Origin: Bacteroidota bacterium
GTDB lineage: Bacteria; Bacteroidota; Bacteroidia; Bacteroidales; UBA10428
NCBI GenBank assembly: GCA_024640925.1
Contig: JAHEEB010000042.1
Coordinates: 1-5,350, forward strand
Direction: 5' to 3'
Length of the DNA stretch: 5,350 nt
Below are positions 1-5,350 of the stretch, piece after piece. Every line of letters starts with the position of its first letter. The stretch's first letter is position 1. The notes beneath the pieces were generated by a model. It saw only the letters and a list, made by a program, of their open reading frames with translations. It did no database searches and was not told the DNA's origin. A program made the position numbers and the translations under genes.

Positions 1-1418
1 GCAAAGTTTACCCAATAGTGTAACATGGCATTCTGAACGGAATCATCCTGGGGTCTAAACAATGGTCCGGTACCTAATGTAGCATTTTCCCAGTTATTAA
101 ACACGTAAAACAACTCCATTCCATGGTAACTTCCCAATTCGGCCAATGATGGAATCGAATGTTTATGGGTAAAAAAGTACCTCCAAACAGGTTCGGTTTG
201 ATTTTGACTAACACATTGTGCGGTTCGCCTTGTTGCAGATGTAAATTGAGCATCGGTAAGCAACCCGATATACGATTGTTTTGCCTGCTCATTATCAGTA
301 CCCGGAGGGTAGAGTGCATTGGCTTGAGATTCCAACGCTTCAGGAACAGTAGATTTTATTAAAGCGGTTACCATAAACGGATATACTGTTGAAGGCGCGG
401 AAAGACTCATTTCTTCGGAGTTTGTTCCAATTAGTAATGGCACTTTATTAAATGTTCCATTTTGGAAATTTTGATTTGGAAAATCGCTGAAAACAACACT
501 ATCAACAACAGAAAGCCACTCCAATCCAACGGTCCCGCCACTTAATGGGGGTGTTTCGTATTTTACTAAAGTATCGCTTGGCAGCGAACGCATATAGGCT
601 ATTCGCTGAACATCTGTACCCACAACCGTAAAGCTATCTGCATAAGCAATTCCTTTATTTTTTGAGTTATTATAATCATCGACTACTGGAATAGCACTTT
701 GAATACAAGCACGCTGAAATAAACCAGCGGCTAAAGGAGTTGTTAGCAAATTACCAACATTTATTCCACCTGCACTTTCACCAAAAATCATTACTTTATT
801 AGGGTCGCCACCAAAGTTTGCAATATTATTCTGTATCCATGTTAATGCTAAAATTTGGTCAAGTATTGCATAGTTACCGGAAACGCCATTAACATTCTCC
901 GGTTCTAATCCTGGATGAACCAAAAAACCCAAAGGACCAAGCCGATATTGAATAGTAACGACAACCACATTTCCTCTTTCCGACATATTTTTACCAAAAA
1001 ACATTTGGGTGCCACCATTTTCCTCACTCGCACTTCCCTGCTGGTTGCCTCCGCCGTGTATATAGACCATTACAGGTCGACTTCCTGCATCAATTTGAGG
1101 CGTCCATATGTTTAAGTAAAGACAATCTTCGTTGCCAATAATCGTATCGTTGACCCCACCCTGATCAAATTTTTTTTGAGGACAAACAGGTGAATAACTT
1201 GTTGTGTTTATTGTTCCTGACCAATTATCGGGATTTTGAGGAGCTTTCCATCTTAATTCGCCAACAGGTGGTTTGGCAAAAGGTATTCCTAAAAACTGAT
1301 ACACAGTGCCATTTAAACTACCTTTTATTTGACCAAATTGAGTATTAACAGTTTGTGCATTTATTGATGTATAGCCACAGGCTATTGTTATTAATTGAAG
1401 TATTAATTTCATTTTCAT
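1..1418 (-). CDS. Secreted type-B carboxylesterase, C-terminus cut by window edge
   Basis: Hydrolyses carboxylic esters; a signal peptide indicates it acts outside the cytoplasm. I translated 472 residues from ATG at 1418; the frame stays open to base 1, so the C-terminus (probably a few dozen residues, since the family is about 500-550) is missing. Residues 1-21 form a signal peptide (MKMK, hydrophobic LILQLITIA, likely cleavage INA|Q). Family hallmarks appear in order: FLGIPFAKPPVGELRW (42-57), EDCLYLN (97-103), oxyanion-hole HGGGN (121-125), nucleophile elbow GESAG with Ser215, GTNSEE with catalytic Glu336, and YHGMELFYVF with catalytic His432. C79 and C99 match the family's conserved N-terminal disulfide. 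The triad is complete, so the enzyme should be active; the substrate is unknown. A second ATG two codons in (1412) is equally possible. The leader lacks a good Shine-Dalgarno. Cys14 weakly resembles a lipobox, but a Sec signal peptide fits better. Confidence 0.93.
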   Translation of the reverse strand, partial: MKMKLILQLITIACGYTSINAQTVNTQFGQIKGSLNGTVYQFLGIPFAKPPVGELRWKAPQNPDNWSGTINTTSYSPVCPQKKFDQGGVNDTIIGNEDCLYLNIWTPQIDAGSRPVMVYIHGGGNQQGSASEENGGTQMFFGKNMSERGNVVVVTIQYRLGPLGFLVHPGLEPENVNGVSGNYAILDQILALTWIQNNIANFGGDPNKVMIFGESAGGINVGNLLTTPLAAGLFQRACIQSAIPVVDDYNNSKNKGIAYADSFTVVGTDVQRIAYMRSLPSDTLVKYETPPLSGGTVGLEWLSVVDSVVFSDFPNQNFQNGTFNKVPLLIGTNSEEMSLSAPSTVYPFMVTALIKSTVPEALESQANALYPPGTDNEQAKQSYIGLLTDAQFTSATRRTAQCVSQNQTEPVWRYFFTHKHSIPSLAELGSYHGMELFYVFNNWENATLGTGPLFRPQDDSVQNAMLHYWVNF

Positions 1419-1484
1419 AGCCTACCGTTTTTCTTTTTATATTTTCTCTTCTTTTGTTAGCTCAAATATCCATGTCAATTTCAA

Positions 1485-1494
1485 GGTTATAACC
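1485..1494. promoter_or_regulatory. 10-bp palindrome GGTTATAACC upstream of the esterase
   Basis: GGTTATAACC is a perfect palindrome 67 bp before the esterase start, in the 128-bp gap between the GNAT remnant and the esterase. Its position would suit a repressor or activator site. Palindromes of this length also occur by chance a few times in a window of this size, so the regulatory reading is only a guess. I found no convincing TAnnTTTG / TTTG promoter pair in the same gap; the nearest forms (TAACCTTG, GATATTTG) each carry a mismatch and lack a -33 box. Confidence 0.15.
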
Positions 1495-1546
1495 ATTCAT
1501 CTTTTAGTTTTGTTCTATTAAAATTATAACTAATATTCTAGTCTAA

Positions 1547-1678
1547 CTACTTTTGCATCCAAATAACGTCAAATTGTTTCCCATTCTTTTTAATAATCTT
1601 TTCAAATCTTCCACATTTTTTAAATCCATATTTTCTATGAAAAGCAAGATGAGAAAAACCTATCTTTATATTAAAGAT
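1547..1678 (-). pseudogene. C-terminal remnant of a phosphinothricin-acetyltransferase-like GNAT
   Basis: Reading the minus strand down to a TAG at 1547-1549 gives an open segment of 43 residues containing FHRKYGFKKCGRFEK, then a lysine-rich stretch, and ending in DVIWMQK. This is the typical C-terminal end of phosphinothricin/methionine-sulfoximine-type N-acetyltransferases: the 'S..LH.K.GF..vG' segment of the acetyl-CoA fold followed by the closing 'G...DV.W.Q' strand. The segment has no start codon and is closed upstream by an in-frame stop at 1679-1681. The N-terminal two thirds, including the R-x-x-G-x-G acetyl-CoA loop, are absent. It overlaps the 3' end of the complete GNAT at 1666-2091 by 13 bases in another frame. 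That GNAT has its own normal C-terminus, so this is not merely a frameshifted end of it. Family assignment is from recognised motifs, not a search; loss of function is clear from the missing portion. Confidence 0.65.
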
Positions 1679-2091
1679 TTAATTAAATATTTGGGTGACT
1701 CAATGTACCCCTGTCTGTAGTAAAATTTATGAGCTTTTTCTCTGCGGGAATGACAATGGACTTCAATTCTGTCGCAATTTCTTGATTTAGCAACCTGTTC
1801 ACAGTATTCTTCCAGGATTTTACCTACTCCTTTGCTTCTGTAATTTTCATCCACCGAGAAATAACTTATTCTTGCGAAATCTCCTTCTAATGCAATCTGA
1901 GGAATAAAATGAATGGAAATAAAAGCAACAACGGATTCCTGATCTTCAGCAACAGCCAAAATTTCATTCGGATCGTTCAATAAATTTCTTATTTTCTGTT
2001 CAATAAAGCTACTTGTATTCGGATAATCTAATTGAGTAATTAACCCGACTATTTTATCGCAGTCGGAAAGCTGTACGTTTCTTATTTTCAT
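1666..2091 (-). CDS. GNAT-family N-acetyltransferase
   Basis: A 141-residue cytoplasmic enzyme predicted to transfer acetyl from acetyl-CoA to an amino group. The family length and order are intact: N-terminal MKIRNVQLSDCDKIVGLI (strand 1 and helix 1), a central strand around VVAFISIHFI (54-63), then ISYFSVDENYRSKGVG, in which RSKGVG (85-90) is the acetyl-CoA pyrophosphate-binding R-x-x-G-x-G loop. The end, HCHSRREKAHKFYYRQGY (112-129), is the usual last helix with the conserved tyrosines. The 'R..A..FY...GY' ending resembles small-molecule acetyltransferases related to aminoglycoside 6'-acetyltransferases, but the substrate cannot be read from the sequence. The ATG at 2091 is preceded only by an A-rich leader, without a Shine-Dalgarno. 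It lies 76 bp downstream of the HXXEE gene on the same strand and may share its transcript. Downstream it abuts the remnant of a second GNAT. Confidence 0.9.
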   Translation of the reverse strand: MKIRNVQLSDCDKIVGLITQLDYPNTSSFIEQKIRNLLNDPNEILAVAEDQESVVAFISIHFIPQIALEGDFARISYFSVDENYRSKGVGKILEEYCEQVAKSRNCDRIEVHCHSRREKAHKFYYRQGYIESPKYLIKSLI

Positions 2092-2167
2092 TTTTCTTTT
2101 TTAATATAAACGTAGATTATTTTTCGACTGGTTTATAACGCGATTTCTTAAAAAAGTATAAAAGGTT

Positions 2168-2644
2168 TCAATGAGCCCACCACATGGAAGATATGAATAC
2201 AGATTCAAAAACAGCTGCTGCGAAACCACTTACCAAAAATGCCCTCCACCGAACATGTCCTCTCAGCACACCATAGCGAACAACAAAATAAAGAAGAACA
2301 AAGAACAATACACTTGTCACAAGTCCCGGAGAATATTCCCTGAAGTAATATGTGGAACCTATATGAAATAAAGCATTAAAAACCCGCTCCCAGAGGAAGG
2401 CCATGGGAAAAATAGCTACCTTATTGCCCAGCCAATCATACAATATATTGCTGATAGCTATAAGAGTTAGCCAAATGGCATTCGCTTCAAAGAAGTCCGT
2501 TATTTTAAAACCTGCCCAGAAATGCCTTTGAATAAAAGGAACAAAACCTCCTCCCATAAGAGTTTCGTCCATAACGTGTATGGCAAAAGCAGCAAAGTTT
2601 AACCAAAATATAAAGGTCAGGATATCGTTTTTTTTCGTTTCCAT
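2168..2644 (-). CDS. HXXEE-domain integral membrane protein
   Basis: A 158-residue polytopic membrane protein of the HXXEE family, whose biochemical role is unknown. Recognisable features are the N-terminal motif H23-V-M-D-E27 (the family's H-x-x-E-E with Asp in place of the first Glu), the N55 segment ANAIWL, FNALFH (89-94) with a second conserved His, and YSPGLVTSVLF (104-114), which is characteristic of this family. Hydrophobic stretches lie at about 8-24, 55-68, 76-98, 108-126 and 136-154, giving four or five membrane segments. The invariant His and acidic residues near the membrane suggest metal or substrate binding, but that is inference. The ATG at 2644 is fixed by an exceptionally strong Shine-Dalgarno (AAAGGAGGA) six bases upstream, uncommon in this phylum. 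The next gene downstream is a GNAT 76 bp away; upstream, yehS ends 159 bp before this start. Confidence 0.8.
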   Translation of the reverse strand: METKKNDILTFIFWLNFAAFAIHVMDETLMGGGFVPFIQRHFWAGFKITDFFEANAIWLTLIAISNILYDWLGNKVAIFPMAFLWERVFNALFHIGSTYYFREYSPGLVTSVLFFVLLYFVVRYGVLRGHVRWRAFLVSGFAAAVFESVFISSMWWAH

Positions 2645-2650
2645 ATCTTT

Positions 2651-2659
2651 TCCTCCTTT
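2651..2659 (-). promoter_or_regulatory. Strong Shine-Dalgarno AAAGGAGGA of the HXXEE gene
   Basis: On the minus strand AAAGGAGGA is followed by six bases and then ATG at 2644, a near-ideal complement to the 3' end of 16S rRNA at standard spacing. It settles the start codon. The other genes whose leaders are visible have A/T-rich leaders without such a site, so this one stands out. Confidence 0.75.
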
Positions 2660-2733
2660 AGAATGTTTTTATTGCAGGTTCATTCAATATGCAACTAACA
2701 TTATTATCCTTAAATATCTGATTGTATATTTCT

Positions 2734-2742
2734 ATTATAGCA
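2734..2742 (-). promoter_or_regulatory. Possible extended -10 element (TGCTATAAT) for the HXXEE gene
   Basis: The minus strand reads TGCTATAAT, matching the TGnTATAAT extended -10 consensus of the classic housekeeping sigma factor. It would give a leader of about 80 bases before the ATG at 2644. No -35 hexamer sits 17-18 bases upstream, which extended -10 promoters can tolerate. Bacteroidota normally use TTTG / TAnnTTTG instead, so this could be chance in AT-rich DNA. Two GCAACTG heptamers lie upstream. Confidence 0.3.
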
Positions 2743-2769
2743 GATTATTCATCGAGCTGAGTCTTATAA

Positions 2770-2796
2770 GCAACTGAATAGGTTTTATCGCAACTG
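2770..2796. repeat. Pair of direct GCAACTG heptamers, 20-bp period
   Basis: GCAACTG occurs at 2770-2776 and again at 2790-2796, an exact direct repeat with start-to-start distance of 20 bp (about two helical turns), in the gap between yehS and the HXXEE gene. Relative to a transcript start implied by the TGCTATAAT element they would be centred near -46 and -66, a usual place for an activator that binds tandem half-sites. Only the seven bases match; the flanks differ. Confidence 0.3.
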
Positions 2797-2803
2797 GTGT
2801 GGG

Positions 2804-3262
2804 TTATTGGGTGTATTTTTTTTGCATTCCTTGCATAAAATGACGAAGGAACTGATCGTTACACGCACGGTATTGGCTCTGTTCGGGTTTTCGGAAAAAA
2901 GCACTTAATTCGTGTTTGCTTATGTTCATCTCAGCCAGCTTAAAAATCTCAAGAATATCATCATCTTTAAGGTTTAGCGCTATTTTTAATTTTCTGAGAA
3001 TAATATTATTATTTAATCTTGTTTCGGCAGTGGGTTTTTCTCCATTTTTTTTGCCGCGTTTATCGATAATTAAACCATTTAAGAAAATAGCCAGTTGATT
3101 ATCATTAAGAATGAGATAAGCAGGATCATCCTCTTTTTTTAGCCAATCGCTAATTTGAGCACGAGTTACCTGATGACCAGCCAGGGCAAAAACCTCAATC
3201 ATTTTCGAATCGTTGAAATTGAATGTGTAACGAATGCGGCGCAGTATATCGTTATTTGTCAT
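2804..3262 (-). CDS. yehS: DUF1456 family protein, YehS-like
   Basis: A 152-residue soluble protein of unknown molecular function, closely matching E. coli YehS in length and motif order. It consists of two tandem DUF1456 repeats. Repeat 1 (about 3-65) starts NNDILRRIRYTF, contains the W40-LKKEDD core and ends FLNGLI (60-65) followed by DKRGKK. Repeat 2 (about 84-146) starts NNNIILRKLKIAL, contains FFRKPEQSQYRACNDQFLR and ends HFMQGM. Each repeat has the pattern 'N..I.R.......D..i.eif.la...s...l......' and is likely all-helical. The start MTNNDILRRIRY aligns with the YehS N-terminus (MLSNDILR), so ATG 3262 is secure; its leader is A/T-rich without a Shine-Dalgarno. It is divergent from the MFS gene across 197 bp and followed by the HXXEE gene on the same strand after 159 bp. 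Family identity is firm; the role is not known. Confidence 0.93.
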   Translation of the reverse strand: MTNNDILRRIRYTFNFNDSKMIEVFALAGHQVTRAQISDWLKKEDDPAYLILNDNQLAIFLNGLIIDKRGKKNGEKPTAETRLNNNIILRKLKIALNLKDDDILEIFKLAEMNISKHELSAFFRKPEQSQYRACNDQFLRHFMQGMQKKYTQ

Positions 3263-3312
3263 CTTAATAAAATTTGTTTCAACAGCTTTTTAAAAATGGT
3301 TATTCTCTGGGT

Positions 3313-3344
3313 TAAAGGTATTATATACTAAATAGAAATGCTAA
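3313..3344 (-). promoter_or_regulatory. Possible Bacteroidota-type promoter for yehS
   Basis: On the minus strand TTAG (3341-3344), a 20-base spacer and TACCTTTA (3313-3320) approximate the Bacteroides TTTG-N19-21-TAnnTTTG layout, each box with one mismatch. It would start transcription about 45 bases before the yehS ATG. The -33 box overlaps the TAATCGATTA palindrome. The spacing is right but the boxes are imperfect. Confidence 0.3.
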
Positions 3345-3351
3345 TCGATTA
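3342..3351. promoter_or_regulatory. 10-bp palindrome TAATCGATTA in the divergent yehS/MFS region
   Basis: TAATCGATTA is a perfect palindrome between the divergent starts of yehS (3262) and the MFS exporter (3460), overlapping the proposed -33 box of yehS. The location would suit an operator. The rest of this 197-bp region is AT-rich with no ORF or RNA-like structure that I can support. Confidence 0.2.
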
Positions 3352-3430
3352 TATCCATTTTGTTTGTTTTTCTTAAAAGCGTATCATCAAAGGCAAATTA
3401 AACTTCTTATCAGATGTCTTTGAATTTGGT

Positions 3431-3438
3431 TAATTTTG
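3431..3438 (+). promoter_or_regulatory. Bacteroidota -7 element TAATTTTG before the MFS gene
   Basis: TAATTTTG matches the Bacteroides -7 consensus TAnnTTTG exactly and lies 21 bases before the ATG at 3460, implying a very short leader. No TTTG is found 19-21 bases upstream, so the promoter is incomplete by consensus. Confidence 0.35.
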
Positions 3439-3459
3439 TATTAATACATACTTTTCCTC

Positions 3460-4758
3460 ATGATTCTTAGCCATGTTATTCCGAAAGATTTTATTACTAT
3501 TAAGAATATATATTCGTCTCTTCATTCAAGAAATTATAGAACTTTTTTCATTGGACAAAGCATCTCTCTTATTGGCACATGGATGCAAAATGTTGCCTTG
3601 AGCTGGTTAGTTTATCGTATAACAGGTTCGGTCTTTTTACTGGGATTAATCGGGTTTACCAGCCAGATACCGAGTTTTATTCTTTCACCCTTTTCGGGGG
3701 TTTTAACAGACAGGTATAACCGCAAAAATATTATGTTGCTTGCCCAGGTGCTATTTATGTTGCAATCATTAACAATGGCGCTATTGGTACTTTTTAATGT
3801 TGTTGAAGTATGGCATATTATTGTTTTGAGTATAGTCTTTGGAATTATCAGTGCATTTGATGCGCCTGCCAGGCATTCCCTAGTAATCGATCTTATCGAT
3901 AAACCAGAGAACCTGGGAAATGCAATTGCTTTAAATTCGGCTATTTTTAATGCAGGCAGGCTTATTGGCCCGGCAATCGCCGGAATGACTATTGCCCTTG
4001 TAGGAGAGGGGATTTGTTTCTTACTGAATACAACCAGTTTTATAGCTGTAATTATTGCTTTATTGCGTATCAGGATTAAATTTAAACCTCTTGTAAACAA
4101 AGCTGCAAGGTTTAAAGAAAGCTTTGTTGAAGGATTTAAATACACTTTTCAATCAGTACCTATTCGTACATTGATTTATTTACTTGCAATTCTTAGCCTT
4201 GCCGGGTTCCCATTTTTAATTCTTCTGCCTGCTTATGCAAAAGAAATTCTTCATGGTGGTTCCGATACGCTTGGATTTCTAATGTCGGCGCTTGGGGCAG
4301 GTGCTTTTATGGGCGCGTTGTATATGGCCGGACGCAGGTCGGTTGTGGGTCTTGCAAAGCTGATATCGGTATTTTGTCCATTAATGGGAATAGCAATAGC
4401 AACTGCTTCTTTTTCTGAATCACTGTTTTTCTCATTGGGGTTGTTTTTTATCGGTGGCCTTTCCTTGATATTATCGCTCGCGTCTATTAACACCATGATA
4501 CAAACAATTGCTGAAGAAGATAAACGGGGTAGAGTTATGAGTTTTTATGCTATGGCCTTAATGGGGACAACTCCAATAGGCAACCTTATGGCTGGTGCTA
4601 TAGCCAGTAAGGTAGGAATATCTTATACTTTGCTTATAGGAGGATTAATAACAGTACTTGCTGGCATTTGGTTTCAATGGAACAGGAAAAAATTGAGGAA
4701 GTTTATACGACCGATATATGTGAACAAAGGAATATTACCACCACAAAATGAATTGTAA
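3460..4758 (+). CDS. MFS exporter, MFS_3 / EntS-like family
   Basis: A 432-residue inner-membrane secondary transporter of the MFS_3 ('transmembrane secretion effector') group, which includes the enterobactin exporter EntS; these are drug, siderophore or metabolite exporters driven by the proton gradient. Diagnostic segments in order are NYRTFFIGQSISLIGTWMQ (25-43), ALSWLVYRITGS (46-57), motif A-like G80-VLTDRYNRK between TM2 and TM3, FGIISAFDAPARHSLV (127-142), AIALNSAIFNAGRLIGPAIAG (155-175), the charged central loop around 205-225, and DKRGRVMSFYAMALMGTTPIG (354-374). The hydrophobic profile gives about 12 TM segments, and length is normal. The tail (about 408-432) is basic and cytosolic. 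The ATG at 3460 is the first after an in-frame stop at 3442-3444; no Shine-Dalgarno is present. It is divergent from yehS and convergent with the DUF6544 gene, so probably monocistronic. The substrate is unknown; calling it EntS itself would be unjustified. Confidence 0.92.
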   Translation: MILSHVIPKDFITIKNIYSSLHSRNYRTFFIGQSISLIGTWMQNVALSWLVYRITGSVFLLGLIGFTSQIPSFILSPFSGVLTDRYNRKNIMLLAQVLFMLQSLTMALLVLFNVVEVWHIIVLSIVFGIISAFDAPARHSLVIDLIDKPENLGNAIALNSAIFNAGRLIGPAIAGMTIALVGEGICFLLNTTSFIAVIIALLRIRIKFKPLVNKAARFKESFVEGFKYTFQSVPIRTLIYLLAILSLAGFPFLILLPAYAKEILHGGSDTLGFLMSALGAGAFMGALYMAGRRSVVGLAKLISVFCPLMGIAIATASFSESLFFSLGLFFIGGLSLILSLASINTMIQTIAEEDKRGRVMSFYAMALMGTTPIGNLMAGAIASKVGISYTLLIGGLITVLAGIWFQWNRKKLRKFIRPIYVNKGILPPQNEL

Positions 4759-4772
4759 GTACCATGGGTGAA

Positions 4773-4816
4773 ATAGAACAAATAAATTATGCTGTGGAGA
4801 AGTCTTAATGTTCTAT
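4773..4816. repeat. 8-bp inverted repeat ATAGAACA / TGTTCTAT between convergent genes
   Basis: ATAGAACA (4773-4780) and TGTTCTAT (4809-4816) are perfect inverted arms around a 28-base loop, just after the MFS stop codon. A second pair, GGAGAA (4796-4801) and TTCTCC (4832-4837), interleaves with it, so the two stems exclude each other. Both lie in the 100-bp gap between convergent genes, where a bidirectional terminator would be expected. The stems are AT-rich with long loops and no adjoining U-tract, so terminator activity is weakly supported. Confidence 0.2.
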
Positions 4817-4858
4817 ATAAAAAGTTTACAATTCTCCGGTTATCCTTTTTTACGAGGA

Positions 4859-5350
4859 CTACCTTTTTTTTCCAGGAAAACTTTTCCGGTTGTATTCAAC
4901 ATTTTTCAGTGAAAACCGGCCATAGACAAAATCTTTCCCTGGTCGATGATAAATAACACTTGATTTTGAAGCAAGCCTTATTCCGTTAAAATCTTTATAA
5001 TCCGATAGAGGTGTTGACCAGGGATAGTTAAAATATGTTTTTCCATCGGCACATTCAAACCGGTCATAACTGATAAAGTTTGTGAGCTCGCCTTCCTCGT
5101 TAAAGAAAAGGGTTGCTGTTATAGAAATATTTCCATTTGTGAAACGGGCCTTAACCGTAAAATCATCAAGTCTTTTCCATTCAATGGTCTTGCTAATAAG
5201 TGTTGCAGGGGCTACCAGACACATATCGTTAAAAATAGTAACTGTTTCAGCCAGGTTCATCTCAGGACCTTTGGCATCAACAACCTTAATCATACCAGCA
5301 AGATTAACCACCATTGATGCAGTGCTGTCTTTGTATAAATGCAGGCTATT
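4859..5350 (-). CDS. DUF6544 family protein, N-terminus beyond window edge
   Basis: The C-terminal 163 residues of a protein I recognise as DUF6544 family, of unknown function. The frame is open to base 5350; an ATG at 5312-5314 exists but is internal, because the 12 codons upstream (NSLHLYKDSTAS) continue the fold, so the true start lies to the right of the window. Characteristic segments are DAKGPEMNLAETVTIFNDMC (the 'GPEM...ETVT.FNDMC' signature) followed by APATLI, IEWKRLDDFTVKARFTNG, TATLFFNEEGELTNFISYDRF, YPWSTPLSDYKDFNGIRLAS and FVYGRFSLKNVEYN. These alternating strands suggest a beta-rich sheet domain. The reading ends KKR-stop inside a run of eight A bases (on the minus strand), so the exact C-terminal residues depend on that homopolymer. 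It is convergent with the MFS exporter across 100 bp. Family confidence is moderate to good; no function should be inferred. Confidence 0.75.
   Translation of the reverse strand, partial: NSLHLYKDSTASMVVNLAGMIKVVDAKGPEMNLAETVTIFNDMCLVAPATLISKTIEWKRLDDFTVKARFTNGNISITATLFFNEEGELTNFISYDRFECADGKTYFNYPWSTPLSDYKDFNGIRLASKSSVIYHRPGKDFVYGRFSLKNVEYNRKSFPGKKR

Noticed and set aside
74..1115. Short open frames at 74-319 (-), 159-362 (+) and 915-1115 (+)
   Set aside because: All lie inside the esterase, which reads continuously with every catalytic motif from 1418 to the edge; these are out-of-frame or antisense shadows.
1375..1383. Possible lipoprotein lipobox (TIAC, Cys14) in the esterase signal sequence
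   Set aside because: The -3 position is Thr instead of Leu/Val/Ile, and the hydrophobic stretch before the Cys is very short. Cleavage at INA|Q by signal peptidase I fits better.
1528..1546. Weak hairpin ACTAG...TTAGT after the GNAT remnant stop as a terminator
   Set aside because: The stem has four Watson-Crick pairs and one wobble, AT-rich, with only a short U-run; too weak to call.
2171..2777. Plus-strand open frames at 2171-2371 and 2580-2777
   Set aside because: The first is antisense to the HXXEE gene, and the second overlaps its start, Shine-Dalgarno and upstream region. Neither translation looks like a protein family.
2916..3098. 60-codon plus-strand open frame within yehS
   Set aside because: Antisense to a well-conserved DUF1456 protein; no independent support.
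3612..4145. Long open frame (177 codons) on the minus strand inside the MFS gene
   Set aside because: It is antisense to a clearly recognised transporter coding sequence and its translation shows no family features; it is a codon-bias shadow.
4251..4496. 81-codon open frame on the minus strand in the MFS gene
   Set aside because: Antisense to conserved transmembrane segments of the transporter, with no recognisable protein features.
4875..4887. 13-bp palindrome GGAAAACTTTTCC
   Set aside because: It lies within the DUF6544 coding sequence and its bases are explained by codons for GKSF-like residues. It is not adjacent to a U-tract in a useful orientation, so it was not called as a terminator or operator.

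Overview
The window looks like an ordinary, AT-rich chromosomal stretch from a member of the Bacteroidota (Bacteroidetes). This is inferred from the protein styles (a secreted type-B esterase with an 'INAQ'-type signal-peptide end, an HXXEE membrane protein, DUF6544 and DUF1456/YehS proteins). It also rests on A/T-rich leaders, mostly without Shine-Dalgarno sequences, and on a TAnnTTTG-type -7 element before the MFS gene. No RNA gene, IS element, CRISPR array or phage gene is visible.

Layout from left to right. (1) 1-1418, minus: a type-B carboxylesterase with signal peptide and complete catalytic triad, whose C-terminus runs off the left edge. (2) 1547-1678, minus: the C-terminal remnant of a phosphinothricin-acetyltransferase-like GNAT, with no start and no N-terminal two thirds. 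(3) 1666-2091, minus: a complete small GNAT acetyltransferase. (4) 2168-2644, minus: an HXXEE-domain membrane protein, preceded by an unusually strong Shine-Dalgarno and an extended -10-like sequence. (5) 2804-3262, minus: a YehS-like DUF1456 protein. (6) A 197-bp divergent intergenic region. (7) 3460-4758, plus: a 12-TM MFS exporter of the MFS_3/EntS type. (8) 4859-5350, minus: a DUF6544-family protein, convergent to the exporter, whose N-terminus lies beyond the right edge.

The five left-hand genes and the remnant all point left, but the gaps between them (76-247 bp) suggest several transcription units rather than one tight operon. The HXXEE and GNAT genes, 76 bp apart, are the most likely co-transcribed pair. 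The functions (esterase, acetyltransferase, acetyltransferase remnant, exporter) fit loosely with small-molecule modification and efflux, but nothing in the sequence proves a shared pathway. I do not see a previously undescribed system. The points most worth checking are the decayed GNAT tail, the atypical expression signals and paired heptamers upstream of the HXXEE gene, and the palindrome in the yehS/MFS divergent region.
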